This document shows positions 1 to 11,283 of a stretch of 64,000 bases of DNA, piece by piece. Under the pieces are notes generated by a model. That model saw only the letters and a list, made by a program, of their open reading frames with translations. It was not told the DNA's origin and searched no databases. Source of the stretch: Malurus cyaneus samueli (Eukaryota > Chordata > Aves > Passeriformes > Maluridae); the NCBI GenBank assembly GCA_009741485.1, contig VKON01000151.1, positions 1 through 64,000 on the forward strand. Reading direction: 5' to 3'. Each line of letters begins with the position of its first letter. The first letter of the stretch is position 1. Both the position numbers and the translations under genes were made by a program.

Positions 1-805
1 TATTCTTTAGATAAAGTTTATTACGAGATAGATAATAGATTATTTTTATATAGATTTATTTTTAGATGTTATAAGTTTGTTAGAAGAGTTCCTTATTAGT
101 AGATAAGTTAGATTTTGTTTATAGAATATTTGTATTTAGTTTAGATCTAGAGTCTATTTAGATTTAGAGCTTTATTTTTATCTATTCTCCTTAGAAATCT
201 TAATAGGTAGTGTTAGAATCTTTAGATGATTTTTTTTAAATTTAAGAATTAATTGTAACTTATAGAAGATTAGATTATCATTACCCTTTTAGATTAGTTT
301 TTTATTTTTGTTTTTTTTAGAGTTATTAAGATTTAATAGAAGAAGCTCTTAGAGTCTTCTTTAGATTAGTTTAGATGGGTCTTGTCTTAGATTTATCTAT
401 AGTTTGATTTTTGTTTTAGACTTGTTAGATTAGATTTAGAAAGGATTTTTCTTAGATTTAGAAAATTGTTTAGAAGAATAGGTTTTAGTTTAGATTTGTT
501 AGATTTTTTTTTATTTTCTAGATTAGATTTATTTAGATTTTTTTTATTTAGAGGTAGATATTATGCCTTGCTTTTAATTTTTAGATTAGATAGAATTTTT
601 TTTTTTTAAATTAAGTATTTAGATTATCTAAATTATATTTTATGGTTTTAGATTTTAAATTTCTTTTTTAGATTTTTAGATTAGACTTTTATATATTTTC
701 TTTAGATATTAGTATTAAATTGATAAAGATTTTTATTTTTTGTTAATAGAAATTACTTATAGTTTTAAATCCTAGATTTAATATCCTTAAATAAATAAAA
801 AAATA
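1..805. repeat. C-poor TTAGAT/TAGA-rich low-complexity stretch
   Basis: The plus strand is built mostly of T, A and G, with very few C. Most G residues occur in the context TAGA or TTAGAT, repeated dozens of times without a fixed period. Composition changes abruptly near position 805 to ordinary GC-rich sequence. It lies 3' of the minus-strand TBC1D24-like gene, so it would be 3' UTR or downstream DNA. Several AATAAA hexamers occur on the minus strand (for example near 16-21), but in such A-rich sequence they carry little weight. I do not recognise it as a known repeat family, and poor-quality consensus is possible. Confidence 0.5.
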
Positions 806-1142
806 AAATACGAAAAGACAGTTCGCTGAACCCATGCTGCAGACATGACCAACACCAGACTGGCTGCCCTCCCCTTCAGCGCCCCAAACTGGGACTAGAC
901 TGGGTGGAGTGGGCCGGGTCTAAACTGCGGGAGGGGACCTCGAATGTCCCCAAGGATGGCGCCCGCAGTCCCGATGCTGGCACTGCTCTTCCTCACTCCA
1001 TGCCACCACGAGGGCTGGTCTGATCTGATCTGATCTGATGTGACCGCGGAGGGGACGGTGGAGAGTGACGCTGCCGCTGAGGTGGCCACAGCCCGGCGGG
1101 AGTGGCCAGCACAGGGAGAGGTCCGGGGGCTCCCCACCGGAG

Positions 1143-4100
1143 CTATGCGCTTTGGAAGCCCCACACTTCCAAGAGCTGCACCTGGAAGTTCTCCCGGCAG
1201 AGCGGGGGGTTGTCGAAGGTCTCGCAGTGCTCCGTGTGTCCCCAGAGCAGGCTGGCGTCCAGGGACAGGGCTTGGCCTCCCCCTCCACCTGCAAGAGCGA
1301 GCGCAGGGTCGGGTCCGCGTTCCCCCCGGCCCCCGGTGGCCGCGCCCGCGCCTCGCTCCCGCTCCCTTGTCCCTCCTGACCCCGCTCCCGGGCTGGAATC
1401 GGGGCTCGGGACTGTTCCTGCGGGGGTTCCTGACCCACTGCGGGGCCTCCGCCGAACCCCCCGGCCCCGGGGGCACAAAGATCCCACCCCAGCCCGAGCC
1501 TGGCCCCGACTCTGCTCTGGGGATACCCGGCCCTTCCTCGGGCCGATGCTTCTCACGGCTCCTCTGCACACGCACGGAGGGAAGGAAGGGCTGCGAAGGG
1601 ACGCTCCAGCCCCGGGGTACGAACCTCGCCAGGATTCGGGCTGTGAGGCTCCCCTTGGGGCTCTCGGAAGGAGCTCCCCGGCCCTCGAGCAGCCCGGCCG
1701 GAGGAAGAGGGGGCTGCCCCCACCTGCCCTGACTTTAACCTGAGATCCCAAAGCAGGAGCTCTTCGCCTCTGGAGGGAGCTCGGGCTTAACCGACGGCCT
1801 TACACGCAGCGGGCATGCGCCCGGTGACCGGACGGCACCCCCTTCAGCGAGGCAGCAGCGGGCAGTGGGTGCCTGGCCCTGGGTGCCACCTTCGGGAGTA
1901 CCGATAACCATCCCGCTCCGATAACCATCCCCCTGTACCGATAACGATCGCCCCGTACTCGATAACCATCCCCCGGTACCGATAACCATCCCCCCGTACC
2001 GATAACGATCGCCCCGTATCGATAACCATCCCCCTGTACCGATAACCATCCCCTGTACCGATAACCATCCCCCGGTACCGATAACCATCCCCCGGTACCG
2101 ATAACCATCCCCTGTACCGATAACCATCCCCCTGTACCGATAACCATCCCCCCTGTACCGATAACGATCGCCCCGTACCGATAACCATCCCCCTGTACCG
2201 ATAACCATCCCCCTGTACCGATAACGATCCCCCGGTACCGATAACCATCCCCCTGTACCGATAACCATCCCCCGCGTACCGATAACGATCCCCTGTACCG
2301 AACCCCCCCGTACCGATAACCATCCCCCTGTACCGATAACGATCGCCCCGTATCGATAACCATCCCCCGGTACCGATAACGATTCCCCGGTACCGATAAC
2401 CATCCCCTGTACCGATAACCATTCCCCGGTACCGATAACCATCCCCCTGTACCGATAACGATCCCCCCTCACCGATAACGATCCCCCCTCACCGATAACG
2501 ATCCCATCCCGGGAGCCCGACATGAACATGGAGGCTGTTTTGGAGGGCAGGAGGAAGTGCCTGATGGCCAGGAACGGGGACAGGCGGCCTTTCCTCTGCG
2601 GCGAGGGCACGGCGAGGTGGTTGGGGCTGGAGCTGTCCCGGGAGGAGCCGAGCGGGGATTCGGGAGCGGGGGAAGGCGAGCGCTGCCGGGAGCGCGGCAC
2701 GGCCTTGGCCAGCTCCGGCTTCTTGATGAACACCCACTCGTATCTCTCTGCCTCGGGGCGCACCTGGGCAGGGGAACACACCCGTGAGTCCTGTCCCCGT
2801 CCCTGGGACACCTCGACAATGCTGGGGGAACGTGCTGCTGCTGCTCGGGGGGCTGGGCCGGACCGGGGATGGGCGGATGGGACAGGGTGCGGGCAGGGAT
2901 GGGACAGGGTGTCCGGGCAGAGATGGGACGGGGTGTGGGCAGGAGGGCAGTGGGACAGGGTGTCCGGGCAGGGATGGGACAGGGTGTGGGCGCAGGGCAT
3001 GGGACAGGGTGTCAGGGCAGGGATGGGACAGGGTGTCTGGGCAGGGAAGGGACAGGGTGTATGGGCATGGGCATGGGACAGGGTGTCACGGGCAGGGATG
3101 GGACAGGGTGTCGGGGCAGGGATGGGACAGGGTGTCTGGGCAGGGATGGGACAGGGTGTCGGGGCAGGGATGGGACAGGGTGTAGTGGGCAGGGATGGGA
3201 CAGGGTGTCTGGGCAGGGATGGGACAGGGTGTCCGGGCAGGGAAGGGACAGGGTGTCGCAGGCAGAGATGGGACAGGGTGTCCGGGCAGGGAAGGGACAG
3301 GGTGTCCGGGCAGGGATGGGACAGGGTACACAGTCCGGGACAGGAGGGACACAACCGGGACAGGGAACAGCCAGGCAGGGACAGGGCAGGGTGTGCAGGC
3401 AGGGATTTCCCAGGACACAGCAGGGTGTGCTGGGCAGGGATGGCAGGGTGTGGGCAGGGATGGGACAGGGTGTCCGGGCAGGGATGGGACAGGGTGTCCG
3501 GGCAGGGATGGGACAGGGCAAAGGGACAGGGACAGGGACAGGGTGTCCGGGCAGGGATGGGACAGGGTGTCCGGGCAGAGATGGGACAGGGTGTCCGGGC
3601 AGGGATGGGACAGGGTGTCCGGCAGGGATGGGACAGGGTGTCCGGCAGGAACAGGGTGTCCGGGACATGGGCAAGGGACAGGGCTGGCTATGGGCAGGGA
3701 AGTGGGACAGGGTGTCTGGGCAGAGATGGGACAGGGTGTCTGGGCAGGGACAGGGCTGCTCTGGAGGTGGCTGTAGCTGAGAACTTGGGTTTGTTTATCT
3801 TTGCCAGGTGCTGCCGGAGATGGGCAGAGCTGCACAGCCCACACTGCCGGGGGAGTGCTGGATTGATGCCAGCAGGTAACAGATGGATGCTGGAATTTGT
3901 CCCTGGGATCTCCTGGTGGAGCTTACCCTGCTCCCTCCTCAGGAATGGCAGGAATGAGTTGGGAATGTCCCATCCAGAGCTGTCCCAGCAAACTGGACAG
4001 AAACTCCCACACACTGCCCTGCTGCCATCCCAGCAGGGGCTCCCACACCCACCCAGGGGATCCCCCATCCCCAGGGCGTTTGGGGAAGCCTGGCTCACCC

Positions 4101-7100
4101 AGGGCAGGTGGGGGTGCTCCCTTTGCTCGGATCCAGCACAGCAATTCCTGAGCTGCTGCTGCTGTCTGAGCTCAGGGCAGGGCTGGGGCCATGGGGAGGG
4201 AGCAGCTCGGGGCCACCTGAGCTGTCAGAGGGGTGAAGAGACAGACCCAGACACCAACCGTGACTCACCGTGAACACAAAGCACTCCCCTGTCCCAAAGA
4301 AGCCCGACGTGGCCCCACTCTTTTTTCTTTCGCTCCAATCAGAGGAGAGGAACGCCCCACACACCTTGGAAGAGAGCACAGGGAGCTGTCAGGGTCTGGG
4401 CGGGGAGCAGAGCCAGCCCCAGGAGTGACGGGCATCGCTCTGAGCTCAGCGGGGCTGGGGCTGTGCCCCGTTCCCTGGAGAATCCCAGAGCCAAATCCTG
4501 TGCCAGCTCCATCCTGCACTGACATCCCAGGCCCTGTGCTCACTCCATCCTGCACTGACCATCCCAGTGCTCTGTCCCAGCTCCATCCTGCACTGACCAT
4601 CCCCGGTGCTCTGTGCCCACTCCATCCTGCACTGACCATCCCTGGTGCTCTGTGCTCACTCCATCCTGCACTGACCATCCCCGTGCCCTGTGCTCACTCC
4701 ATCCTGCACTGACCATCCCTGGTGCTCTGTCCCAGCTCCATCCTGCACTGACCATCCCTGGTGCTCTGTGCTCACTCCATCCTGCACTGACCATCCCTGG
4801 TGCTCTGTGCCACTCCATCCTGCACTGACCATCCCTGGTGCTCTGTGCCAGCTCCATCCTGCACTGACCATCCCCGGTGCTCTGTGCTCACTCCATCCTG
4901 CACTGACCATCCCTGGTGCTCTTGCTCACTCCATCCTGCACTGACCATCCCCGGTGCTCTGTGCTCACTCCATCTCCACTGACCATCCCTGGTGCTCTGT
5001 GCTCACTCCATCCTGCACTGACCATCCCCGTGCCCTGTGCTCACTCCATCCTGCACTGACCATCCCCAGTGCCCTGTGCTCACTCCATCCTGCACTGACC
5101 ATCCCCGTGCCCTGTGCTCACTCCATCCTGCACTGACCATCCCCGTGCCTGTGCTCACTCCATCCTGCACTGACCATCCCCGTGCCCTGTGCTCACTCCA
5201 TCCTGCACTGACCATCCCCAGTGCCTGTGCTCACTCCATCCTGCACTGACCATCCCCGTGCCCTGTGCTCACTCCATCCTGCACTGACCATCCCTCGTGC
5301 TCTGTGCTCACTCCATCCTGCACTGACCATCCCTGGTGCTCTGTCCCAGCTCCATCCTGCACTGACCGTCCCTGGTGCCCAAGGCTGACCCTGCTGTGGA
5401 CAGTCCTGACCTGATTATGGCTGGAGGGGCCCTGCTGAGGGCCGGGAACTCCTGCCTGTCCTTGGCACAGCCAAGGGGTAACAGGAGCTAAAATGTGTAG
5501 GAAATGAGGTTTTTTTTTTCGTCCCGTGTCTGCATGAGGCCCTGGGGGTGGCAGGTGTTTAACCCCACACCACTGAAGTGTCAGGCTTGGGACATCAGCA
5601 CTGGCTGAGGTGTGTCCTGGTGGCCAGAGGTGCAGTTTGTTCTCTCCTGGGAGCTGGGACAAACCCGGGGCAGGACAGGGACCCCACAGCCTGTGCCACT
5701 CCTGAGGAGCCTGTGGGGTCACCCACCCTGTCCCCTTCCCTTCCCCCCTGCCTGGGAAACGCTCACCTCCCCCTCGGTGGTTTTGATGAGCAGCACCGTG
5801 GGCTCGTAGCCCTCACAGCACGTGTAGAACCTGCAGAGATGGACAAGGGGTCAGTTTGGGGGGAGCTGGAGCCCTGGGCAGGCTGTGCTGGCTGTGCCTG
5901 GCCGCTCATGGCACGCCTGGCACAGGGTGGCACACGGGGCCGTCCCTGCAGGGCACACCCACAGAGCTCTGTGTGCTCCGGGCGGTGCCCTGGTGCCATC
6001 TGGCCCGGCCTCTGCCCGGAGCACACTCAGGACCCCAAATCGAGCCCACGAGGGTCCCCAGCAGCCCCACATGTGCCGGGGTCACTCGTGTTGCTCCTTT
6101 CTCCAAGCCCTGCCCAGGTTTGCCCCATGTGCCCGCCCCACCCGGCCCCGCTGGGCACCGGACGCTTCACCTCTGCAGGCTGCAGCCGTCCTCGGAGGTG
6201 GAGAAGAGCAGCAGCGGGGGGAACAGGGAGAAGCGCTCGGGGATCCAGGACCAGACCAGGCGCATCTCCTGAGCCGTCACCGTGCTGGAGCTGAAGTTCT
6301 GCATGTCCACGGCCAGGTGGAAGGACGGCCTGCAAGAGGAGGGACATCAGGCCGGCCCAGGGGGCCTCTCTGCTTCTCGGGGAGCAGCCACCCTGCAGCA
6401 GGGTTTGTTCTGCTCTTGGCACCGTGAGCTCAATGCCGACACCACCGGCTCTGGCGCTGCTGTGTCCCCTGGCCAGGTCCCCGAGGGGCTGGGAGGGCCC
6501 AGCACAGCCACAGCTCCGGGAGGTGCCTGGAGCTGCCCCGGCCGTGTCCCCACAGGAGCTGCCATTGTCCTGCCCAGCCCCAGAGCCGGCGAGCGCAGAG
6601 CTCTCCTCACCTTCTCTGCACCACGGTGATGCCCCTCTCCACCAGCGCCTTCCTGTTGGCCATCTGCAGCAGCCAGATCTCCTTGCGGGAGAACAGCCGG
6701 ATGCCGAAGGCTCTCTCCAGGAGTTTGTCCACCGTCACATGCTCGGCGATGTTCCGCGCGAATTCCCGCAGCTCCGCCTTGATGTCGGCGCCCTCCAGCC
6801 CGGCCGGGGTGACCGAGAGCCTGAACTGCTTGAGCAGGGCCAGGGCGATGCGGTACAGGACCTTCTGGCCCTCCAGCAGGAACACGTCCAGCACTCGCAC
6901 GGCGTAAGCGAAGGGCAGCCCTGGGAAGAGCCACGACAGCCACTCCGAGTAGACCTCGAGGACGCTGTCGGCGGCGCCGGCGATGAGCTTGTGAGCCGCC
7001 GGGCAGTGCTTGTTGGCCAGGTCCCCGAAGGTCATGCAGGAGGCCTGGTGGGCCAGGAAGGACTGGTCGATGTAGCCGGGGGCGTTGCTGGCGATGAGGC

Positions 7101-9454
7101 GAGAGATGCTCTCGAAGCACTGCGCCTCGTCCTCGCTGTAGTGCAGCAGCAGCGCCGCCAGGGCCGGCAGGAGGGGGCTGTGCGTGATGTCGGGGAACAG
7201 GGCGCCCACGCAGATCAGGATCTTCTTGAGGGCGGTGACCCCGCGCGGGTTGAGGCGGTAGGTGGGCACGGGGCAGCCCTCCAGGAACTCGGGCAGGGGG
7301 TGGGAGCTGACGCTGGGCTTCCCGAAGAGCCGGCCGGCCACGTCCCTGTAGACGAGCGCGTCGGGGGTGACGAGGCGGCAGGAGACGCGCTGGATGAGCC
7401 GGGGGTAGAGCCGCGCCCGGCCCGCGGGGCTGCTGGCCCAGCAGCCTTCCCTCGCCAGCCTCTTCAGCTCCTTCGGGGGCCTGCTCAGGATGTCCCGCGG
7501 GATCTGCGCCGGCTGCCGCGGCTCCGGCATCTCGTCCCAGTCCACAAACTGCCCGGGGCCCGAGCGGGACGAGCTGTCGATGTCCCAGGTATCGATATCC
7601 CAGGTGTCAGCCTCGGGCGTGACCACGATGGTGACCGGGGATGAGCCCAACACCTCTGGAGGACTAAAGTTTCCCCTGGCTTAGGCGCTGGTGGTCTGAA
7701 GTCTCTGAAGTCTCACAGTCACATCTGGATTTCTCTATTGACCCTGCTGAAGGGAAGGGTTTCAGGCTCTGCCCTCTCCTTCTGCCATCGGCTCAGGTCC
7801 CTGATGGGTGTCAGGGCCAGGTCCCAGGTGGGTGTCAGGCCAGGTCCCGGTGGGTGTCAGGGCCAGGTCCCGGTGGGTGTCAGGGCCAGGTCCCGGGTGG
7901 GTGTCAGGGCCAGGTCCCAGATGGGTGTCAGGGCCAGGTCCCGGGTGGGTGTCAGGGCCAGGTCCCTGGTGGGTGTCAGGGCCAGGTCCTGGGTGGTGTC
8001 AGGGCCAGGTCCTGGGTGGGTGTCAGGGTTTCTTCTCACACCATAAGGGGTTTTACACCCCTCCAAGAGCTCCAGAATTCCCAGCCTGTGATCTGCCGAG
8101 AGGGAGGTGCAGAGGGCAGGGACACGGTCCCTGTGTCCAGGGGATGACCATGGGACACTGTCACACCACCAAGGAGGAGGAGCAGCTCTGTCCCAGCCCA
8201 GCTCTGCAGGGACGAGGAGGGACCTCACGGGCAGTGGGGGCCCAAGCGATGCTGAGAGGGGCCATTTCCATCGTGTCCCATCCCAAGGACAGTGCAGGGC
8301 AGGAGGGTCCTGGATGGGTCTGGCAGCCCAGGACAGGCTGCTCCGAGCCCAGTGGAGTGGGCAAAGCCACCCTCGGGTGTTTGCCCTCCGCTTGTGCCTC
8401 CTGCCAAAGTCTCCTGGCCCCTCCAGCCCCTCGGATGTCAGATGGGTCCGAGCAGAAGCTGCTGCAGCTCAGGGGCTCACCGGGGGTGTGGGGCCGGTCA
8501 GTGAGGACAGAGGGTCCCCGTTCCCTGCGTGCCCCCTGCACTGCAGAGATTCTGTCCCGGGACAGGGGCTGTGAGCACCTGAGGAGCTCCCTGGGGACAG
8601 AACGGGACAGAAGGGGAACCCTCGGCGGAGGCTCCCACTCACAGCCCCGAGGCACGGCCAGCCCGGCGCTGCCAAGAGCAGAGTCTGAGCTCCTCCTAGA
8701 GAGACGGCAGCGGCATTTCCCCAGGGCTGCCGGAGCTCCATCCAAGCCCTGCCCGGACACGGGAGCTGTCCCCGCGTGGGTGAGCTCTGCTGGGCACGGA
8801 TTGACGGGCAGGGTCAGTTAGTGCGCCTATTAACTGGCGGATGGTTTTATCTTGGATGTGCTCAGTTGCCGGGGGAGTCAAGGATGGCTCGCACGGAGCC
8901 AAGGGGACACGGGGGACAGCACGTGGTGCGACATCGGGAGGGTCCTGACGCCCAGGCTGGGCTCGGCTCTGGCTCTCGCTCTTTCGCTCGGTTTGGCCCT
9001 CGCCCAAGGTCAGCGGGAGCAGCAGATCGGGCTCGGTCTGGCTCAGGGCAGGAGCCGCTGGAGCCGGTGGCTGCTCAGCCCCACTCCCCGCCCTGGGGAC
9101 GGCCCGGCCCGAGCACGGTCCCGGGGGCTCCTGGCCACAGAAACCGGGCTGAGACAACACCAGGGCTGGCGTAGGGGCTGTTTGCATCCCGTGATCCCCA
9201 AATTCATCTGGTCCTCTCCCGAGGGTGCCTCCCTGCCCGGGATACCGAGGAGCATCAGCCCGAGCCCACCCGACCGCCGATGCCCCGGGGGCTGAACGGA
9301 GGCTCCGGCTCTGCCCGTCCCGGGGCGAGCGGGGGGCTCGGGGCAGGAGTTGGGTCTGCCCAGCCCCTCTGCTGTGTCCCGGCACGGGCGGGTCCCGCTC
9401 GGCGCACTCACCTCGCTCGGTGCCCGAGTCCTCGCCCGGGGCCGGCTCGGCCAT
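1143..9454 (-). CDS. TBC1D24-like: TBC1D24-like protein (TBC + TLDc domains), seven coding exons
   Basis: Coding exons on the minus strand are 9412-9454, 6611-7655, 6171-6329, 5767-5830, 4269-4364, 2493-2763 and 1143-1288. All introns are GT-AG and phases agree, giving about 607 residues ending WGFQSA. The large exon encodes the TBC domain; the last five encode the TLDc domain ([43 protein letters not shown]). Family knowledge: TBC1D24 lacks classical Rab-GAP activity, binds phosphoinositides through a basic pocket and works in synaptic and endosomal vesicle traffic. The basic residues I associate with that pocket are present ([20 protein letters not shown]). The start chosen is the first ATG of a GC-rich exon (CCCCATGG) with a perfect AG|GTGAGT donor; no ATG follows the in-frame stop upstream of exon 2, so a separate first exon is needed. 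Identity to human TBC1D24 is moderate by eye, about 55-60% in the TBC domain, which favours a paralogue. The N-terminus (with [10 protein letters not shown]) and a Ser/Pro-rich linker in exon 6 are longer than in human. Confidence 0.85.
1897..2507. repeat. 20-bp minisatellite in the last intron of the TBC1D24-like gene
   Basis: About 30 tandem copies of a roughly 20-bp unit, TACCGATAACCATCCCCCTG on the plus strand, with variants GATAACGATCG and CGGTACC. The right edge runs into coding exon 6: the exon-intron boundary (exon ends at 2493) is itself part of the repeat pattern. The G-rich strand is the sense strand of the gene. Confidence 0.95.
2866..3760. repeat. 24-bp G-rich minisatellite in intron 5 of the TBC1D24-like gene
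   Basis: Tandem copies of a 24-bp unit resembling GGGATGGGACAGGGTGTCCG followed by GGCA. About 35 copies with substitutions and a few degenerate units (3350-3430, 3520-3540). Because 24 is divisible by three, long open frames appear on both strands; these are not genes. Confidence 0.95.
4497..5382. repeat. 38-bp minisatellite in intron 4 of the TBC1D24-like gene
   Basis: About 23 tandem copies of a 38-bp unit containing CTCCATCCTGCACTGACCAT followed by a variable CCC[CT]GGTGC part. Copies differ by small indels and C/T changes. It fills much of the intron between exons 4 (5767-5830) and 5 (4269-4364). Confidence 0.95.
7796..8034. repeat. 23-24-bp minisatellite in intron 1 of the TBC1D24-like gene
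   Basis: About ten tandem copies of a unit resembling GTGTCAGGGCCAGGTCCCGG plus TGG. It lies 140 bp upstream of the acceptor of exon 2. Confidence 0.9.
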
Positions 9455-10250
9455 GGGGAAGGCTCCGTCCCCTGCCGCGTGTGCCAGCTCGGCCACCCCT
9501 GCGGGCTCCGCTCCGGCCCCGCCACCTGCCCGCGCCTTTAAGGTGAGGCCAGCCCGCGGCTCTGGGGTTTATTTGGGGTAAATACAGCGAGGGTGGAGCA
9601 GCTCGGTGCCCGCATTGCCCCTTCCTGCCCCAATTCTGCACCGAGCCCGGCTGGGGGGGCCATAAACACCCCGTGGGCTGAGATACCATCAAACAGCAAC
9701 ACGAGCATTAAAACAGATCCTTTATTTTCCCGAGGATAACCTTCATGCTCCCGCTCTGGGGCTCGCTCCCTTCGCAGGAGGTGCCGCGGGGCTGAGGCGG
9801 GCGGGGGCTGCGGCCACGGCCCGTCCTTGAGCGGGGAAAATACCGGCACTGAGCGGGGCTGGAGCCGCTTCCCGCTGAATGGGCCCGGAGGAGCCGGGGA
9901 GAGGAGCTGTGAGCAGCAGGGCCGGACCCGGGGCACAGGGGAACACCGGGGTCACCGCGGGGAAAAGCGACCCCCGGCTGTCCCCGCCGTGTGCGCCCCC
10001 GGGGCGCTGCTCGGGACCGGGACCGGGACCGGGACCGGGACCGGACCGGGGCTGTGCCGGCCGCGGGTGCGCGGCGCTGCTTCAGCACAACCCCGGCGAT
10101 GTTCGGGCCGGTGCGGCCCCGCAGCCCCCGCGCCCCACGGCTGCCAGCGGAGCTCAGGCTGCGGCTGCCGCGGGCACGGCCGTGGGGCTCCGGCGTTCCC
10201 AATCTGCCCCGGGAAATGCTTGGGAAAGATTGATTTTAGCCTCCGAATGC
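9400..10250 (-). promoter_or_regulatory. CpG-rich promoter region of the TBC1D24-like gene
   Basis: The sequence around and upstream of the inferred start codon (9454) is GC-rich and dense in CpG, as expected of a vertebrate CpG-island promoter. It includes a pure GGGACC hexanucleotide run near 10014-10048. No clear TATA box is visible; TTTAAAG on either strand near 9536 is too weak to call. The region may also hold a non-coding first exon, which I cannot delimit. Confidence 0.5.
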
Positions 10251-10800
10251 GCTGCAGAGCCGCAAACTCTGCGATTTATTCACGGACAGAAGAGCTGAGC
10301 TGGAGGAAAAGCAGCCTCCAACAGCGGGGAGAGGCTCCCAGGACACGGCCCCGTCCCACATTGCTGCCGCAGATCTCACAGCTCAGGCTGCACTTAGCGG
10401 CATTTTTATAGGCATCTTAACATTTTAAAGGATTTTTATTTCCCTGTAAAAGTAGGATTGTTGCTGTTGTGATAAGAGCAGCTGCAGATTGTTCCTGAGC
10501 TGCCTCCCCGCCTGCAGGTCCGTCTGCACCTGCAGCACATCCCTGAGCACCCGCTGGCACCGCGGCTCCGGGGCATCTCCCGAGCAATTCTCCCTCAGAG
10601 CCTCCCCTTTTCCTCACCCTCTCCGCGCTCTGCCAAGATCTGTTGGGAGCAGCTCGGCTGTCCCGTCACCCCTCCCCTGCCTCGGCTCCTGGCAAGCTGG
10701 GAGCCCCCAGGGGCTGCGCCGGGTGCGAGGAGGGCGAGAGGGACTCACAGTGGAAATTGTCCTTCTCCTCATCCGCGCCCGGAGTCTGTCTGGGCGTCTG
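9720..10800. other. GC-rich intergenic sequence, no gene recognised
   Basis: Open frames here are arginine/proline-rich by-products of GC content with no recognisable domain. An AATAAA on the minus strand near 9722 sits in a small A/T-rich patch, but I find no convincing upstream coding exon for it. Confidence 0.4.
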
Positions 10801-10805
10801 ATGGG

Positions 10806-11283
10806 CGGCTCTGCCCCACTGGCTGCACCCAAAGGGGCAGCGATGGCGGCTGCTCAGCCCACAGGGGCAGCGATGGCCCCGGCTCTGCCCCACTGGCTGC
10901 ACCCAAAGGGGCAGCGATGGCCCCGGCTCTGCCCCACAGAGCCCCACAGGGGCAGCGAGGCCCCGGCTCTGCCCACAGGGCAGCGATGGCCCCGGCTCTG
11001 CCCCACAGAGCCCCAAAGGGGCAGCGATGGCCCCGGCTCTGCCCCACTGAGCCCCAAGGGGCAGCGATGGCCCCGGCTCTGCCCCACAGAGCCCCACAGG
11101 GGCAGCGATGGCCCCGGCTCTGCCCCACAGAGCCCCACAGGGGCAGCGATGGCCCCGGCTCTGCCCCACTGAGCCCCACAGGGGCAGCGATGGCCCCGGC
11201 TCTGCCCCACAGAGCCCCACAGGGGCAGCGATGGCCCCGGTTCTGCCCCACGAGCCCCAAAGGGGCAGCGATGGCCCCGGCCC
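10806..11283. repeat. 41-bp GC-rich minisatellite
   Basis: About 12 tandem copies of a unit of roughly 41 bp containing GGGGCAGCGATGGCCCCGGC followed by TCTGCCCCACAGAGCCCCA. It lies between the divergent TBC1D24-like and STX8 genes. Long frames on both strands are repeat by-products. Confidence 0.93.

Noticed and set aside
1..805. Telomere or centromere satellite
   Set aside because: No TTAGGG runs and no fixed repeat period.
1735..3354. 539-codon minus-strand frame containing TLDc residues
   Set aside because: Only the part 2493-2763 is coding. The rest is minisatellite read-through on both sides.
2522..4273. 583-codon plus-strand open frame
   Set aside because: It runs through the 24-bp minisatellite (a multiple of three) and across TBC1D24-like exon 6 in antisense. 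Repetitive content, no domain.
7651..7653. GTG at 7653 as start of the TBC1D24-like protein
   Set aside because: Vertebrate nuclear genes rarely start at GTG. A coding first exon with matching phase and a perfect donor exists at 9412-9454.
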